Shown one piece after another: positions 16,366 through 26,404 of a stretch of 64,000 nucleotides of DNA. The DNA lies in assembly GCF_013166605.1 (NCBI RefSeq), contig NZ_JABKKF010000003.1:186001-250000 (forward strand), written 5' to 3'. Position numbers and translations under genes: made by a program. The notes under the pieces are model-generated. The model was not told the DNA's origin. It did not search any database and saw only the letters and a program-made list of their open reading frames with translations. This DNA is from Xylanibacter muris. GTDB taxonomy: Bacteria; Bacteroidota; Bacteroidia; Bacteroidales; Bacteroidaceae. Within the stretch, counting starts at the first letter, position 1. Each line of letters opens with the position of its first letter.

Positions 16366-17472
16366 ATGACATCAATGTTTTTCAATATCATTCCCGGAGA
16401 AGGAAGTGCCACACTGCTTTTATACGGTGACATCGGTGACGGCTACAAGGTGGAGAGCGGGCGTATCGTCAGTGAGCTCCTGGCCCTGCAGGTGCAATAC
16501 GACAAGATAGACGTGCGCATCAACAGCCGTGGCGGTGACGTGTTCAGCGGCATGGCCATATACAATGCGCTCAGGCAGTCGAAGAGTGACATTACCATCT
16601 ATATAGACGGTGTGGCGGCCAGTATCGCCGCCATCATCGCCCTGTGCGGGAAGCCCCTGTACATGAGCCCCTATGCCAAGCTGATGCTCCATAGCGTGAG
16701 TGGCGGCACCTGGGGCAATGCCTCGGTCCTGCGCCAGACGGCCGACCAGATGGAACAGCTCCAGGAAGACCTGTCCAACATGATAGCCGGACGCTGCGGC
16801 ATGAAGGCGAGGGACGTACAAGCCAGGTACTTCGATGAGAAAGACCATTGGATAGACGCGAAGGAAGCAATGGACATGAAACTCTGTGACGGCATTTACG
16901 ACATGGAGACCACCGAGAAGCAACCTACGACAACGGATGAGATTTACAACTATTTTAATAACCGGCTCGTCAGCGGGCCACAAAACAGACAAGAGATGGC
17001 TTTAATAGATGACATCAAGGCGATTCCGTCATTCAGTGACAAGGAAGACGCTGGTGCCATAGTGGCACACATCAAGGCCCTGGAGAACAGGGCGACGAAA
17101 GCGGACGCCCTCCAGCGGGTAAATGATGCCTACAAGGCACAAATCGAAAACTTGCAGAAGAAAGAGGTGGAAGCCTTTCTGGACAAGGCGGAATCCGATG
17201 GCAAGATAACCAAGGAACAACGTCCGGCAATGGAGAGACTGATGAGCAGTGACCGCCAAGCCACGGAAGAGCTTATCAACAGCATGAGACCGGCTGCACC
17301 GGCAAAGCGTGCCGTGGACTTCATCAGCCATGAAGCCGGGAAAGGCGGCTTCGAGAGCAAGACCTGGGACGAGCTCGACAAGGCCGGACAGCTTGGAATC
17401 CTGAAAAACACAAATCCGCAGGCGTTCGCAGCCAAGTATAAGGAACGGTTCGGGATAGATTACAACGAATAA
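16366..17472 (+). CDS. ClpP-like head maturation protease with scaffold tail
   Basis: About 368 residues. Residues 15-190 form a ClpP/S14-type serine protease: a substrate-strand segment INSRGGDVFSG (52-62), nucleophile Ser86 in DGVAASIAA, and His109 in LMLHSVSGG. The C-terminal 150 residues are charged and helical, like a scaffold. In Mu-like phages this fused protein (gpI) shapes the procapsid and is then cleaved. I prefer the ATG at 16366; a TTG at 16345 and ATG at 16375 are alternatives. The capsid gene follows. Confidence 0.88.
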   Translation: MTSMFFNIIPGEGSATLLLYGDIGDGYKVESGRIVSELLALQVQYDKIDVRINSRGGDVFSGMAIYNALRQSKSDITIYIDGVAASIAAIIALCGKPLYMSPYAKLMLHSVSGGTWGNASVLRQTADQMEQLQEDLSNMIAGRCGMKARDVQARYFDEKDHWIDAKEAMDMKLCDGIYDMETTEKQPTTTDEIYNYFNNRLVSGPQNRQEMALIDDIKAIPSFSDKEDAGAIVAHIKALENRATKADALQRVNDAYKAQIENLQKKEVEAFLDKAESDGKITKEQRPAMERLMSSDRQATEELINSMRPAAPAKRAVDFISHEAGKGGFESKTWDELDKAGQLGILKNTNPQAFAAKYKERFGIDYNE

Positions 17473-17494
17473 TAAACAAAAACAGCAAAATAAA

Positions 17495-18400
17495 ATGGCA
17501 TTAAACAAAGAAATCTGGATTGCCTCCATCGTCGAGAACTTCTACCCTGACAACTCGTTCTCCGCCAAAAGTGTCGATGATTCGGCTTTTGTCAGTTATA
17601 AGACCGTACATATCCCGAATGCCGGTTCGCCGTCAGGTGTGGAAATAAACCGTACAAAGAAGCCGGCGGGCGTGAACCAGCGTACCGACAACGAGTTGAC
17701 CTACGACATGGACGAGCTGACCACAGACCCTATTTATATTCCGAATATAGATACGGTTGAGTTGAACTATGACAAGCGCAACAGCGTGCTCGCCAACGAC
17801 CGTCAGCAGCTGCAGAAGGTAGCGGCGCAGAACCTTTTGTACCGTTGGGCTAAAGGCGCGAACACGCTGGACACGAGCGGCCCGGCGCGCAAGGCTCACA
17901 CCTCGGGGACTGCGACGGGCAACCGCAAGAAGTTCACCAAGGCAGTGGTGTCGGAAGCGATGGTGAGGATGAACGTGGATGACGTTCCATCCGAGGGACG
18001 TTACATGTTGCTTGACGCGGTGCAGTATGCGGACTTGCTCGATGACCTCACAGACAAGGAACTGTCGGCATTCCAGGCATTGGCCGACGTGAGCAAAGGC
18101 GTTATGGGCCAACTGTATGGATTCAGCATCATGCAACGCTCGCAGGTGCTGAGAGTAAAGGCTGCTGACAAAACCGTAATCCCATGGGAAAAAGACGGAG
18201 AGGCTACGGAGCTTGCTGCCGGTCTGGCTTGGCAGTGGCAGTGTGTGAGCCGCGCCCTGGGTGATGTTAAGATGTTCTCGAACGAGGATGATCCGCAATA
18301 CTATGGCGACATCTATTCCTTCTTAATGCGTGTGGGCGGCAGTCCGAGACGCTACGACAAGAAAGGCGTGTATCTCATAGTGGAGGGCACGGCAGAATAA
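17495..18400 (+). CDS. Major capsid protein
   Basis: A 301-residue protein directly after the protease-scaffold gene. The N-terminal part (WIASIVENFYPDNSF) and the middle (IPNIDTVELNYDKRNSVL) match the pattern of capsid proteins of Bacteroides Mu-like phages as I recall them, and position and size agree. It should have the HK97 fold and assemble the icosahedral shell. No signal for RNA-level regulation was seen. Confidence 0.82.
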   Translation: MALNKEIWIASIVENFYPDNSFSAKSVDDSAFVSYKTVHIPNAGSPSGVEINRTKKPAGVNQRTDNELTYDMDELTTDPIYIPNIDTVELNYDKRNSVLANDRQQLQKVAAQNLLYRWAKGANTLDTSGPARKAHTSGTATGNRKKFTKAVVSEAMVRMNVDDVPSEGRYMLLDAVQYADLLDDLTDKELSAFQALADVSKGVMGQLYGFSIMQRSQVLRVKAADKTVIPWEKDGEATELAAGLAWQWQCVSRALGDVKMFSNEDDPQYYGDIYSFLMRVGGSPRRYDKKGVYLIVEGTAE

Positions 18401-18422
18401 TCATAAGAAAAGGGAATAGCTT

Positions 18423-19616
18423 ATGCAATTACCAAGAGTAAAAATACAGTTTCTTAACGGCCAGTTGGGTACCGTCGGCGAAAGCCCCGACGGTCTCATG
18501 GCCCTTATCTGCGGAGCGTCCGCCGTGGCCGGTAAACTTGAACTGAATACGGTGTACCGGGTTACAAGTCCCGATGACCTGACGGCTTTGGGCGTGACAG
18601 AGACAAACAACGCCACGCTCTACAAGCAAGTGAAGGAGTTTTATGACGAAGCCGAAAGCGGCACAAAGCTCATACTCTATCCTGTTTCCGCCAACATGAA
18701 AGTCACAGAGTTGTGTGACTATACGAAGACATCGGAAGGATTTGCCCGTGACCTGATTACACGTCAGAACGGTGCACTTCGCGGCATAGGCGTGGCCGGT
18801 CTTAACGCAGGCAGTACCGCAGCCAGCGCCAACGGTCTTGACCCTGATGTGTTTACTGCTCTTCCCAAAGCCCAGCAGCTTGCCGAGTGGGCGACATCAG
18901 AACTCTATGCCCCGTTATTCTTTGTTCTGGAAGGACGTAACTATGATGCTTCCAAGGAACTGAAGGACTTGACAGAAGAGAAGTACAACCGTGTCTGCGT
19001 TGTCATAGGTGATACCGTCAAAGACAGCAAGGGTGCCTGTATGGGAACCCTTCTCGGCCGCATTGCCTCCATTCCCGTCCAGCGCAATATCGGCCGGGTG
19101 AAAGACGGCAGCCTTTTTCCCTTGGAAATGTACGTTGGAGCGAAAAAGATAGAGGAAAGCGGCAACACCATCAGTGCGATTTTCGAGAACGGCTATATCG
19201 TACCGAGAAAGCATGTCGGTAGAAGCGGATACTATTTTGCAGATGCTCCGATGGCATGTGACCCGACAGATGACTATGCGTATATGCCAAGCCGCCGTGT
19301 CATTGATAAGGCCTATCGTATTTCCTATGACACCATGCTTGAGGAACTCCTCGACGAGCTCGAACTGAATGAGGACGGAACCTTGCAGCATGCTGTGGTC
19401 AAGAGCTGGCAACAGACACTGGAGAATGCCATCAACCGTCAGATGACCGCCGGCGGAGAACTGAGTGCGACTGACGGTGAGGGTTGCAAGTGCCATATCG
19501 ATGCCAGACAGGATGTCGTGAGTACATCAAAAATCGTAGTCACTTTGAAGGTCCGTCCGCATGGCTATTCCCGGTATATTGATGTGAACTTAGGCTTCTT
19601 GGTTACAACAGTGTAA
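18423..19616 (+). CDS. Contractile tail sheath protein (DUF2586-like)
   Basis: A 397-residue protein with an N-terminal domain of tail-sheath type and a conserved C-terminal strand pattern (DARQDVVSTSKIVVTLKVRP.GYSRYIDV), as in the DUF2586 sheath group. Sheath before tube before tape measure is the order in contractile-tailed phages, so this phage is a myovirus like Mu. Confidence 0.85.
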   Translation: MQLPRVKIQFLNGQLGTVGESPDGLMALICGASAVAGKLELNTVYRVTSPDDLTALGVTETNNATLYKQVKEFYDEAESGTKLILYPVSANMKVTELCDYTKTSEGFARDLITRQNGALRGIGVAGLNAGSTAASANGLDPDVFTALPKAQQLAEWATSELYAPLFFVLEGRNYDASKELKDLTEEKYNRVCVVIGDTVKDSKGACMGTLLGRIASIPVQRNIGRVKDGSLFPLEMYVGAKKIEESGNTISAIFENGYIVPRKHVGRSGYYFADAPMACDPTDDYAYMPSRRVIDKAYRISYDTMLEELLDELELNEDGTLQHAVVKSWQQTLENAINRQMTAGGELSATDGEGCKCHIDARQDVVSTSKIVVTLKVRPHGYSRYIDVNLGFLVTTV

Positions 19617-19627
19617 AAAAAGCAATT

Positions 19628-20035
19628 ATGGTCAATACAAGAGAATATGAGTGGGCCGATGTGGCGGTTGTCATGGCCGGCCGTATGGTTACCGGGCTCC
19701 GTGGTGTGAAATACAGCGTGAAGCAGGAAAAAGAGCTGCTGCATGCCAAAGGCAACAAGCCCCACAGCATCCAGCGCGGCAACAAGACGTATGACGGTGA
19801 GATAACGCTTCTCCAAAGCGAATACGAGGCATTGAAGCAGGCGGGCGGCGGTGACATCTTGGATTTGAGTACGGACATCGTTTCGTCTTATGGCAATCCA
19901 AGTGCCGGTGATGTAATAACAACGGACATACTGATAGGTGTCGAGTTCACGGAAGACAATACAGAGTGGAAGCAGGGCGACAAGTTCCAGGAGAAGACAC
20001 TGCCGTTCCTGTTTCTCGACAAGAAGAGTATGTAA
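19628..20035 (+). CDS. Tail tube protein
   Basis: A 135-residue beta-rich protein right after the sheath gene: AVVMAGRMVTGLRGVKYSVKQ and GNKTYDGEITLLQSEYEAL are typical of tail tube / gp-M type proteins. It should stack as hexamers inside the sheath. Confidence 0.82.
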   Translation: MVNTREYEWADVAVVMAGRMVTGLRGVKYSVKQEKELLHAKGNKPHSIQRGNKTYDGEITLLQSEYEALKQAGGGDILDLSTDIVSSYGNPSAGDVITTDILIGVEFTEDNTEWKQGDKFQEKTLPFLFLDKKSM

Positions 20036-20081
20036 TGGAATTTATTAAAACAGTGTTCAACAACCATTCAAACAGTAAAAA

Positions 20082-20545
20082 ATGAAATATACAAAAGAAC
20101 AGGTCTCCGAATGGAAAAGGAAGCATGGCGAAGTCTTCGAGCTCAGTGTGGAAGGCAAGAGCTGCATACTCCGCAGACCGAACCGCAAGGACCTGAGTTA
20201 TGTGAGCGTGGTCAAAGACCCCATACAGATGAGCGAGACCCTTTTGAAACAGCTATGGGTGGCAGGAGACATGGAGATACAGGAAGATGACGCCCTCTTC
20301 CTTGCGGTCATTCCCAAAATGGAAGAAGTCATCAAGGTCAAGGAATCCGCGATAAAAAAACTTTAGCGGATGCCGATGTTCCTGATGCCGAAGAGTGTGA
20401 CGTACTGTTCTTAAACACACTTTTAAGATATTACATGCACATTGACCCTGACACGCTGAGCGATGAAGAATGGGCATGGACAATCCGGTATCTGATTGAC
20501 ATCCGTAAAATGGAGGCGAAGGCAAACAATGGACAGCGTACTTAA
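20082..20545 (+). CDS. Tail assembly chaperone, short form and -1 frameshift form
   Basis: The zero frame (20082-20366) codes for 94 residues ending ..AIKKL. The heptamer A-AAA-AAA (20354-20360, followed by C) lies four bases before the stop. After a -1 slip the frame is open to 20545, adding about 61 residues ([17 protein letters not shown]..). This is the usual arrangement of phage tail chaperones (lambda G/GT, Mu), whose two forms wrap the tape measure protein during tail assembly. Placement between tube and tape measure genes confirms it. The extension overlaps the tape measure start by 17 bp. Confidence 0.82.
20354..20361 (+). promoter_or_regulatory. -1 ribosomal frameshift slippery site
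   Basis: A-AAA-AAA-C: after the slip the tRNAs re-pair on identical AAA codons. The following codon ACT and the open -1 frame to 20545 support its use. Confidence 0.8.
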
Positions 20546-22280
20546 GTTTCTCATCAAGTTACAGGCGGACGGAGGCAATGTGCTGAGCGTAGCCCGGCAG
20601 ACCTCGAAGCAGCTTGACGAAATATCCCGTAAAGCGAGTTCGACAGGGGCTCGCCTTCGGGAAGCCTTCTCATTCTCCAATTTCAAGGACTCTCTGATGT
20701 CCCTGCCGGGAATGCAGTTCCTGGCGAACCCTTATGTCCTTATCAGTGCCGGTATCGGGGCGGTCGCATCCCTTGGCGCACAGGCTGAGCAGACCAGCGT
20801 GGCGTTCACCACTCTTGTCGGCAGTGAGAAAAAGGCAGCCGGCGTATTGAAACAAATCAATGAGTTTGCCGCCAAGACCCCATACACGAACCTCGACCTG
20901 GTGGACAACGCCAGGACCATGCTGAACTTCGGTGTGGAAGCCGACAAGGTGAACGGCTATCTCCGTCAGCTTGGCGACATCGCCGGCGGGGACAAGACCA
21001 AGCTCAGCAGCCTTTCCTTAGTGTTCGGCCAGGTAGCCAGTGCGGGCAAGATGAGCGGCCAGGACCTTCTCCAGTTCATCAACGCCGGTTTCAACCCGTT
21101 GAAGGAACTGCAGAAGATGACCGGCAAGACATACGCCGAACTTCAAGACATGATGAGCAAGGGGCAGATCGGTATGGATGCCGTGGCGGCAGCCATCAAC
21201 CATGCCACCGGTGCCGGCGGAGCCTTTGCCGGTATGAGTGACAAACTCAGCCAGACCGTAAGCGGAAAGTTCTCCACCCTTGCCGGCAATGTCCAACAGG
21301 CGGCCGTGGATATTTTCGAGCAAATCAAGCCCATCGTCAATGACATCATGGACCTGTTCCTGTTTATCGTCCCTCCGATAGCATCCGCCCTTAAAGGAAT
21401 ATTTGCCGTTGTAGCCGGTATCATCGGATTCATAACAAGATGGAAAGAAGAGCTGGGACTTCTGGCTGTTGTCGTCAGTGTCGGAACCATAGCCTTTAAC
21501 TTTCATGCCATAGCCATTGCCGGCATGGTTGGAATCATCAAAGTCGTTACGGCGGTGACAAAGGCATGGGAAGCCGTCCAATGGCTTCTGAACGTTGCAC
21601 TGACAGCCAACCCGATAGGACTGATTATCACGGCTATTGCCGCCCTCGTGGCTGCCGTTGTCTATTGCTGGAATAAGTTTGCCGGTTTCCGTGCTTTCAT
21701 TCTGACGATGTGGGACACCCTGAAGGGTTTCGGCAATATCATCAATGAGTATGTCATAGACCGTATAAAGACCCTGCTGAGTGGCATAGGCAAGATTGGC
21801 GATGCCATGTCGAAGCTCTTCAACGGAGACTTCAAGGGCGCGTGGAACAGTGCCGTCCAGGGTGTAAAAGACATTACCGGCATTACCAGTGCGGAAAAGG
21901 CGTTCAGACAGACAAGGAGACTTGCGTCAGGTGTCAAAGAAGAATATGACAGAAACTATGCCGTTGAGAGTGCCAAAGACAAAAAGGGAACGGCAAAAAA
22001 CACATCAATAACCACGCCCGGAACCAAGGGTAGCGCAGCCGGAGAGGTCGTCTTTAATGCAGCCACCGGCGGGAAGGGCAAAAAAGGTAAAAAGGGAAGA
22101 AAAACAGCCGAGGCATTAGCCACGGGTGGGACGAGAAACACCAGCATAACCATGAACATAAGCAAGTTTTTTGACAACATATACGTGACGATGACCGACA
22201 AGACAGACACGGCAGAGCTTGAGCGCATCGTGCTGCAGTGTATGAACAGGGCTCTTGCCATAGCAACCAGTACCGAATAA
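20529..22280 (+). CDS. Tail tape measure protein
   Basis: A 583-residue protein starting [16 protein letters not shown]. The TP901-type core lies near residues 70-230 ([18 protein letters not shown].., [25 protein letters not shown]). Residues 270-390 hold several hydrophobic helices, as expected for a protein that inserts in the host envelope. It sets tail length; the short size suggests a tail of modest length. An upstream TTG start (20496) is less likely because the ATG lies within the chaperone end as usual. Confidence 0.9.
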   Translation: MDSVLKFLIKLQADGGNVLSVARQTSKQLDEISRKASSTGARLREAFSFSNFKDSLMSLPGMQFLANPYVLISAGIGAVASLGAQAEQTSVAFTTLVGSEKKAAGVLKQINEFAAKTPYTNLDLVDNARTMLNFGVEADKVNGYLRQLGDIAGGDKTKLSSLSLVFGQVASAGKMSGQDLLQFINAGFNPLKELQKMTGKTYAELQDMMSKGQIGMDAVAAAINHATGAGGAFAGMSDKLSQTVSGKFSTLAGNVQQAAVDIFEQIKPIVNDIMDLFLFIVPPIASALKGIFAVVAGIIGFITRWKEELGLLAVVVSVGTIAFNFHAIAIAGMVGIIKVVTAVTKAWEAVQWLLNVALTANPIGLIITAIAALVAAVVYCWNKFAGFRAFILTMWDTLKGFGNIINEYVIDRIKTLLSGIGKIGDAMSKLFNGDFKGAWNSAVQGVKDITGITSAEKAFRQTRRLASGVKEEYDRNYAVESAKDKKGTAKNTSITTPGTKGSAAGEVVFNAATGGKGKKGKKGRKTAEALATGGTRNTSITMNISKFFDNIYVTMTDKTDTAELERIVLQCMNRALAIATSTE

Positions 22281-22927
22281 TGAAAACAACAAGATTCATA
22301 CTCAAGAACATAGCCCTCAGGGCAATGGGACAGACAAAAGTCCCTCCTTACTGGCTGTTCCGTGAAAACAACTTCTACGGTGTCAATACCGGCTATCTTG
22401 GAGGCAAGACCATCCCGGACGGCTCGGACTTCAATGTGGAGGATATGAGCGATGCGGAACTCGAGGAAGTGGTCCGTACCAATGCGCTTGGTGTCCCCAT
22501 GACCATGCCCTTGCGGTTCCAACTGGAGAAATCCGGTGCAAGGGAATGGCTTTTTCCCCTGGAGCCTATGATAAGCCTTAACGGCCAGAACATCATCGTC
22601 CGCCGTCATGTGAGCAAGGGGGCCATAAAAGGCAGTATCAAGGAACGCTGGACTCAGGATGACTACACGGTAAGGATAGAAGGTATCCTGATGTCCCGTG
22701 AGGGCAAATATCCGGAGGAGGACGTCGCGACGCTTAAGAACTTCTGCGAGGCGGGCCACGTGAAAGCCCTGTGTCCCCTGCTGGAGATTTTCGGCATAAG
22801 CCGGCTTGCCATCGAGAGCTGGGACATTCCTTTCACGACGGGACTGACCAACCAGAATTATACCATTACGGCCTACAGTGACGACATATACAAACTGCTG
22901 CTCAGCCGTGACGACTTAAATGCGTAA
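22280..22927 (+). CDS. DUF6046-like tail protein
   Basis: A 215-residue protein whose ATG overlaps the tape measure stop (TAATG). It is a soluble mixed alpha/beta protein, and its position between tape measure and hub genes suggests a role at the tail tip similar to Mu gp43 DNA-circulation proteins. The DUF number is from memory and not verified. Confidence 0.65.
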   Translation: MKTTRFILKNIALRAMGQTKVPPYWLFRENNFYGVNTGYLGGKTIPDGSDFNVEDMSDAELEEVVRTNALGVPMTMPLRFQLEKSGAREWLFPLEPMISLNGQNIIVRRHVSKGAIKGSIKERWTQDDYTVRIEGILMSREGKYPEEDVATLKNFCEAGHVKALCPLLEIFGISRLAIESWDIPFTTGLTNQNYTITAYSDDIYKLLLSRDDLNA

Positions 22928-23885
22928 GACCATGTATACGATGACATACGACATAGAGATAGGCGAATATAAGCTGGGCATGCTCGACAAGGTAGAGATA
23001 CACAGGAGTGTCGAACAGCTGTCAGATACCGCCGTCATAACACTTCCTGCGTCGCAGTACAACAACGCGCTTGAGATAGAAGACAAACTTAAGCGCGGTG
23101 ACGCCGTGAGCATCATGTTCGGATATGAGGAAAGCGGAATGGAGGGAGAGTTCAGCGGCTGGCTGCAGCGCATCAGTACGGACGGGGGAAACATCAAGCT
23201 TCACTGTGAGGATGACATGTTCCTGTTCAGGAGGGAGATGCCGAACGAGGTGTTGAAGAAAGCCACGTTGGAAAGCCTTCTGCACAAGGTGGTCGCCGGG
23301 TGCGGGCTTGGTCTGAAGGTGGACTGTTCCTATTCATGGACATACGACAGGTTTGTAATCAACAACGCCACCGGCTACGACGTGCTGAAGAAGATACAGG
23401 AAGAATGCGGTGCGGACATGTACCTGTGCAACGGTACGCTGCATGTGCATCCTCCCGGTGAGATGATGGATGAGGAAAGGTACTACGACCTTGCGGTCAA
23501 TGTCAAGGAGGAAAACCTTACCTATCGGAGGGCGGCAGACAAGAAAGTAAAGGTGGTCGTCAAAGCCCTGCTTCCTGACGGGACTGTCAAGGAAGTGGAG
23601 ACCGGCAGTACCGGCGGCGAGAAAATAGAGATAAGAAGTCCGACATCCGACGAGGCGGGCATGAGGGCCAGGGGAGAACTGGAGGTGAAACGGCGCACCT
23701 TTGACGGCTACGAGGGCAGCATTACAGGATGGCTGATACCGATGTGCCGTCCGGCAGACAGCGTAACCTTACGGGACAAGGACTATCCCTATAAGGACGG
23801 GACATATTTCGTGACGAGCGTGACCACGGAATTCTCCAAGGACGGAGGCAAGCGTAAAATTGATTTGGGATTCAGATTAAGTTGA
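22920..23885 (+). CDS. Baseplate hub protein (Mu gp44/gpP-like)
   Basis: A 321-residue protein with the hub fold pattern: an N-terminal beta domain ([19 protein letters not shown]), [28 protein letters not shown] and a C-terminal part ending [10 protein letters not shown]. gp44/gp27-type trimers form the base on which the spike sits. The start overlaps the preceding gene by 8 bp and the spike gene starts 1 bp after its stop. Confidence 0.82.
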   Translation: MRKTMYTMTYDIEIGEYKLGMLDKVEIHRSVEQLSDTAVITLPASQYNNALEIEDKLKRGDAVSIMFGYEESGMEGEFSGWLQRISTDGGNIKLHCEDDMFLFRREMPNEVLKKATLESLLHKVVAGCGLGLKVDCSYSWTYDRFVINNATGYDVLKKIQEECGADMYLCNGTLHVHPPGEMMDEERYYDLAVNVKEENLTYRRAADKKVKVVVKALLPDGTVKEVETGSTGGEKIEIRSPTSDEAGMRARGELEVKRRTFDGYEGSITGWLIPMCRPADSVTLRDKDYPYKDGTYFVTSVTTEFSKDGGKRKIDLGFRLS

Positions 23886-23886
23886 C

Positions 23887-24369
23887 ATGAACGAGCATAG
23901 CAAATTAAGGGAATACCTGAAACAGGCAGTCGGAGGGGAGAGCATATCCATATACCAGGGTATCGTGAAGTCAGTAACCGGACAGCTCTGCGATGTGGAG
24001 ATAGGCAATATTGTCATTCCCGACGTACGCCTGAAGGCATCGGAACTGGATGACGACGGGTTGATGCTTGTAACCCCGAAAGTCGGCAGTGCTGTGACAG
24101 TCGGCAGCCTGAGCGGCGACCTTTCCCATCTTGTGGTCCTGCAGGTGGACCATATAGATACCATCGTCATCAATGGCGGCAAATTGGGCGGTCTGATTAA
24201 CATCGGGCAGCTGACAGACAAGATAAACGGACTTGTGGACACATTCAACAAACACACGCATAATGTGACGGTATCCCATCCCGGCGGGACATTTGCGACA
24301 GTAAAGCCCGGGACTGCGGCATCCACCTTCAACAAGAGTGACTATGAGGACGAAACCATCAAACACTGA
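23887..24369 (+). CDS. Baseplate spike protein (Mu gp45 / gpV-like)
   Basis: A 160-residue protein with an N-terminal OB-like region (YQGIVKSVTGQLCDVEI) and a C-terminal strand-rich part with THNVTVSHPGG, typical of gpV/gp45 spikes. Mu gp45 pierces the outer membrane. Confidence 0.8.
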   Translation: MNEHSKLREYLKQAVGGESISIYQGIVKSVTGQLCDVEIGNIVIPDVRLKASELDDDGLMLVTPKVGSAVTVGSLSGDLSHLVVLQVDHIDTIVINGGKLGGLINIGQLTDKINGLVDTFNKHTHNVTVSHPGGTFATVKPGTAASTFNKSDYEDETIKH

Positions 24370-24374
24370 CGGAT

Positions 24375-24674
24375 ATGAACGGAATACAACTGGCATGGGG
24401 CGCGGATGACGGGCAATACCTTGAGCCTGTGGTCAGGAACGGTACACTGGCCGTAGGCGATATCCTGCGGCAGAACCAGGCTCTCATCCTTTCCCTGCAC
24501 AAGGGAGAACTTAAGGAACGTCCTGCAGTGGGTGCCGGCATCAGTGACATGTTGCTGGACCATGACCCGATATACTGGCGCACGGTCATCAAAGAACAAC
24601 TGGAAATGGACGGGCAGCGTGTCGGGAGCGTGAAAATCACCCATACAGGCATACAGATAGAAGCAACTTATTAA
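24375..24674 (+). CDS. gp25/gp46-like baseplate wedge protein
   Basis: A 99-residue protein with GDILRQNQALILSLHKGELKERPAVG, resembling the short wedge proteins (gp25 family; Mu gp46). It sits between the spike and lysis genes. In Mu, gp46 precedes gp47 (baseplate J); here a lysis cassette separates the two. Confidence 0.6.
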   Translation: MNGIQLAWGADDGQYLEPVVRNGTLAVGDILRQNQALILSLHKGELKERPAVGAGISDMLLDHDPIYWRTVIKEQLEMDGQRVGSVKITHTGIQIEATY

Positions 24675-24686
24675 AAACAGAAAAAT

Positions 24687-25184
24687 ATGATTGGAAATTT
24701 CTTTGAAAGACTTGGCGAAATCCTTTCCACGGTATGGGGATGGATACTCTGCCTTCTGATGATTCTTGCGGACTATGTGACCGGCTACGGCACGATGGTG
24801 AACATAGCGGTAATGGCGGTCGTAATGGACAGTGCGTGGGGTATAGCCTCCAGTCTGAAACAGGGCAATTTCGCATTGAGCGAACTGGCGCGTGACACGC
24901 TCGCGAAACTTGCCGTGTACGGTTGTGCCGTCCTGAGTTTCATAGGCATTGACCGGCTCTTAGGTGTAGGAAGCGGGTTGACAACAAGCGTTATCTGCGC
25001 CTGTATCGTGCTGGTGGAACTGTGGAGTGCCAGTGCGAGCATGCTGATATGCTTTCCAAAGATGCCGTTCCTCCGGCTTCTGAAGAAGGCGCTTGTGGGC
25101 GAGATAGCAAGAAAACTGAGTATAGAACCGGAGGAAGTGGAAAACACCCTTCAAATGATGTGCGGCAATGGGAAGGAACATTAG
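24687..25184 (+). CDS. Holin (toxin-secretion/lysis type)
   Basis: A 165-residue membrane protein with about four hydrophobic helices in residues 12-120 and a charged C-terminal tail, as in phage-lysis holins. It precedes and overlaps (17 bp) the amidase gene. It should form the membrane hole that releases the amidase. Confidence 0.78.
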   Translation: MIGNFFERLGEILSTVWGWILCLLMILADYVTGYGTMVNIAVMAVVMDSAWGIASSLKQGNFALSELARDTLAKLAVYGCAVLSFIGIDRLLGVGSGLTTSVICACIVLVELWSASASMLICFPKMPFLRLLKKALVGEIARKLSIEPEEVENTLQMMCGNGKEH

Positions 25185-25602
25185 ATACATCGCCGTGCAT
25201 TGCACGGCAGGAAATCCGAAACAGACGGTAAGAGACCTTGAAGTGATATTCAGGAAGAACGGCTGGAAAAATCCCGGCTACCACTATGTGGTGACCGTTG
25301 ACGGAAAGATACACCGGATGCTTGACGAGGGCAAGGTCAGCAACGGTGTCCGTGGCTATAACAGCGTATGTATAAACGTAGCCTATACCGGCGGATTAAA
25401 CGATCTGGACACACGGAGCGATGAGCAGAAAAGGTCGCTGGTGTTGCTGCTGAAGTTATTACGGAAGAAATATCCCAATGCCGTCATTCAAGGGCATCGT
25501 GACTTCAGTCCGGACTTGAACAAGAACGGAAAGATAGAGAAGTGTGAGTGGATTAAGGCCTGTCCTTGCTTTGATGCCAAAACAGAATATAAGGAGATTT
25601 GA
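25168..25602 (+). CDS. N-acetylmuramoyl-L-alanine amidase (endolysin)
   Basis: A 144-residue amidase_2/PGRP-fold enzyme with zinc ligands HCTAG (first His), and GHRDFSPDLN with a final CPCF. YHYVVTVDGKIHRMLDEG is typical. It cleaves the lactyl-L-Ala bond in peptidoglycan at lysis. It lacks a signal peptide, in line with release through the holin. Confidence 0.93.
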   Translation: MGRNIRYIAVHCTAGNPKQTVRDLEVIFRKNGWKNPGYHYVVTVDGKIHRMLDEGKVSNGVRGYNSVCINVAYTGGLNDLDTRSDEQKRSLVLLLKLLRKKYPNAVIQGHRDFSPDLNKNGKIEKCEWIKACPCFDAKTEYKEI

Positions 25603-25604
25603 CC

Positions 25605-26126
25605 ATGAAGAGGATTGTTAAAATCATGTGTGTTCTGCTGATGTCCGGATTCATTCTTTCCCTGTCAGGCTGTAAGACAAAGGAGAAGGTGAGTGAAATC
25701 CATAAGGAGAATGCCCAGACAAGCATGACCGAAACGAAGACTGAAATGTGCCTTGACGAGCGTCTTGAACATGAAAGTTCTGCGGAACAGGTTCTGCAGA
25801 CGTTTGAAAATGACAGTCTTGTTGAGAAGTTCCGGGAACGCATAGTCGTGGATTCCTGCGGCCGTGTTCTGTTAAAGGATAGCGAATACACCAAAGAGCG
25901 TTATCAGGGAAGAGGGACCACCAAAGCAAACAGGCAAGGGAGTGACAATCGGAAGGTAACGGGACAGGCCGGGAAACAGTCGCAGATGGCAACAGACTCT
26001 TCCGGTACGGTTATTCGGGAAAACATGGTGAAAACTGCACGACAAACATGCCGATGGTTTTGGTTCCCGGGACTGCTCGTTCTTCTTTTTGCCTGCGGCG
26101 CCATCATTTCAAAAGTAATGCGATGA
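25605..26126 (+). CDS. Lipoprotein with a C-terminal membrane helix, spanin-like
   Basis: A signal peptide with lipobox LSGC gives a lipid-modified Cys at residue 23. The middle is charged and helical. A hydrophobic helix (WFWFPGLLVLLFACGAII) is at the C-terminus. A lipid anchor at one end and a membrane helix at the other is the layout of single-protein spanins that fuse inner and outer membranes at lysis; position after the amidase supports this. Family not recognised by sequence. The start is the ATG at 25605 just after the amidase stop. Confidence 0.7.
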   Translation: MKRIVKIMCVLLMSGFILSLSGCKTKEKVSEIHKENAQTSMTETKTEMCLDERLEHESSAEQVLQTFENDSLVEKFRERIVVDSCGRVLLKDSEYTKERYQGRGTTKANRQGSDNRKVTGQAGKQSQMATDSSGTVIRENMVKTARQTCRWFWFPGLLVLLFACGAIISKVMR

Positions 26127-26398
26127 AACAGGTTGTCAAAGACGGGCAGACTTTGGCCGATGTTGCTGTGCAGGAATTCGGTTCCTGGGAAGCCATGATA
26201 GCCATCGCACACAAGAACGGTATCAGCATGACGGAAATACCTCAAGCAGGTACGGAACTCACGATGCCGGACGAGGTGTGGAACAGGATGATGCAGAATT
26301 ACTGCAGGGACAATGACATATCCCCGGCGACCGCCCGTGACCGAAGCGGTTTCCGTCTGAGGATATTCGGTGAAGAGTTTATGGAAACATTCAAATAA
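26123..26398 (+). CDS. LysM-like tail protein
   Basis: A 91-residue protein; residues 1-50 fit a LysM fold (DGQTLADVAVQEFGS..AIAHKNG.....PQAGTELTMPD), as in gpX-type tail proteins that fix the tail tube or bind peptidoglycan. Its ATG overlaps the preceding stop (ATGA). Confidence 0.7.
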   Translation: MKQVVKDGQTLADVAVQEFGSWEAMIAIAHKNGISMTEIPQAGTELTMPDEVWNRMMQNYCRDNDISPATARDRSGFRLRIFGEEFMETFK

Positions 26399-26404
26399 TG
26401 TTGT

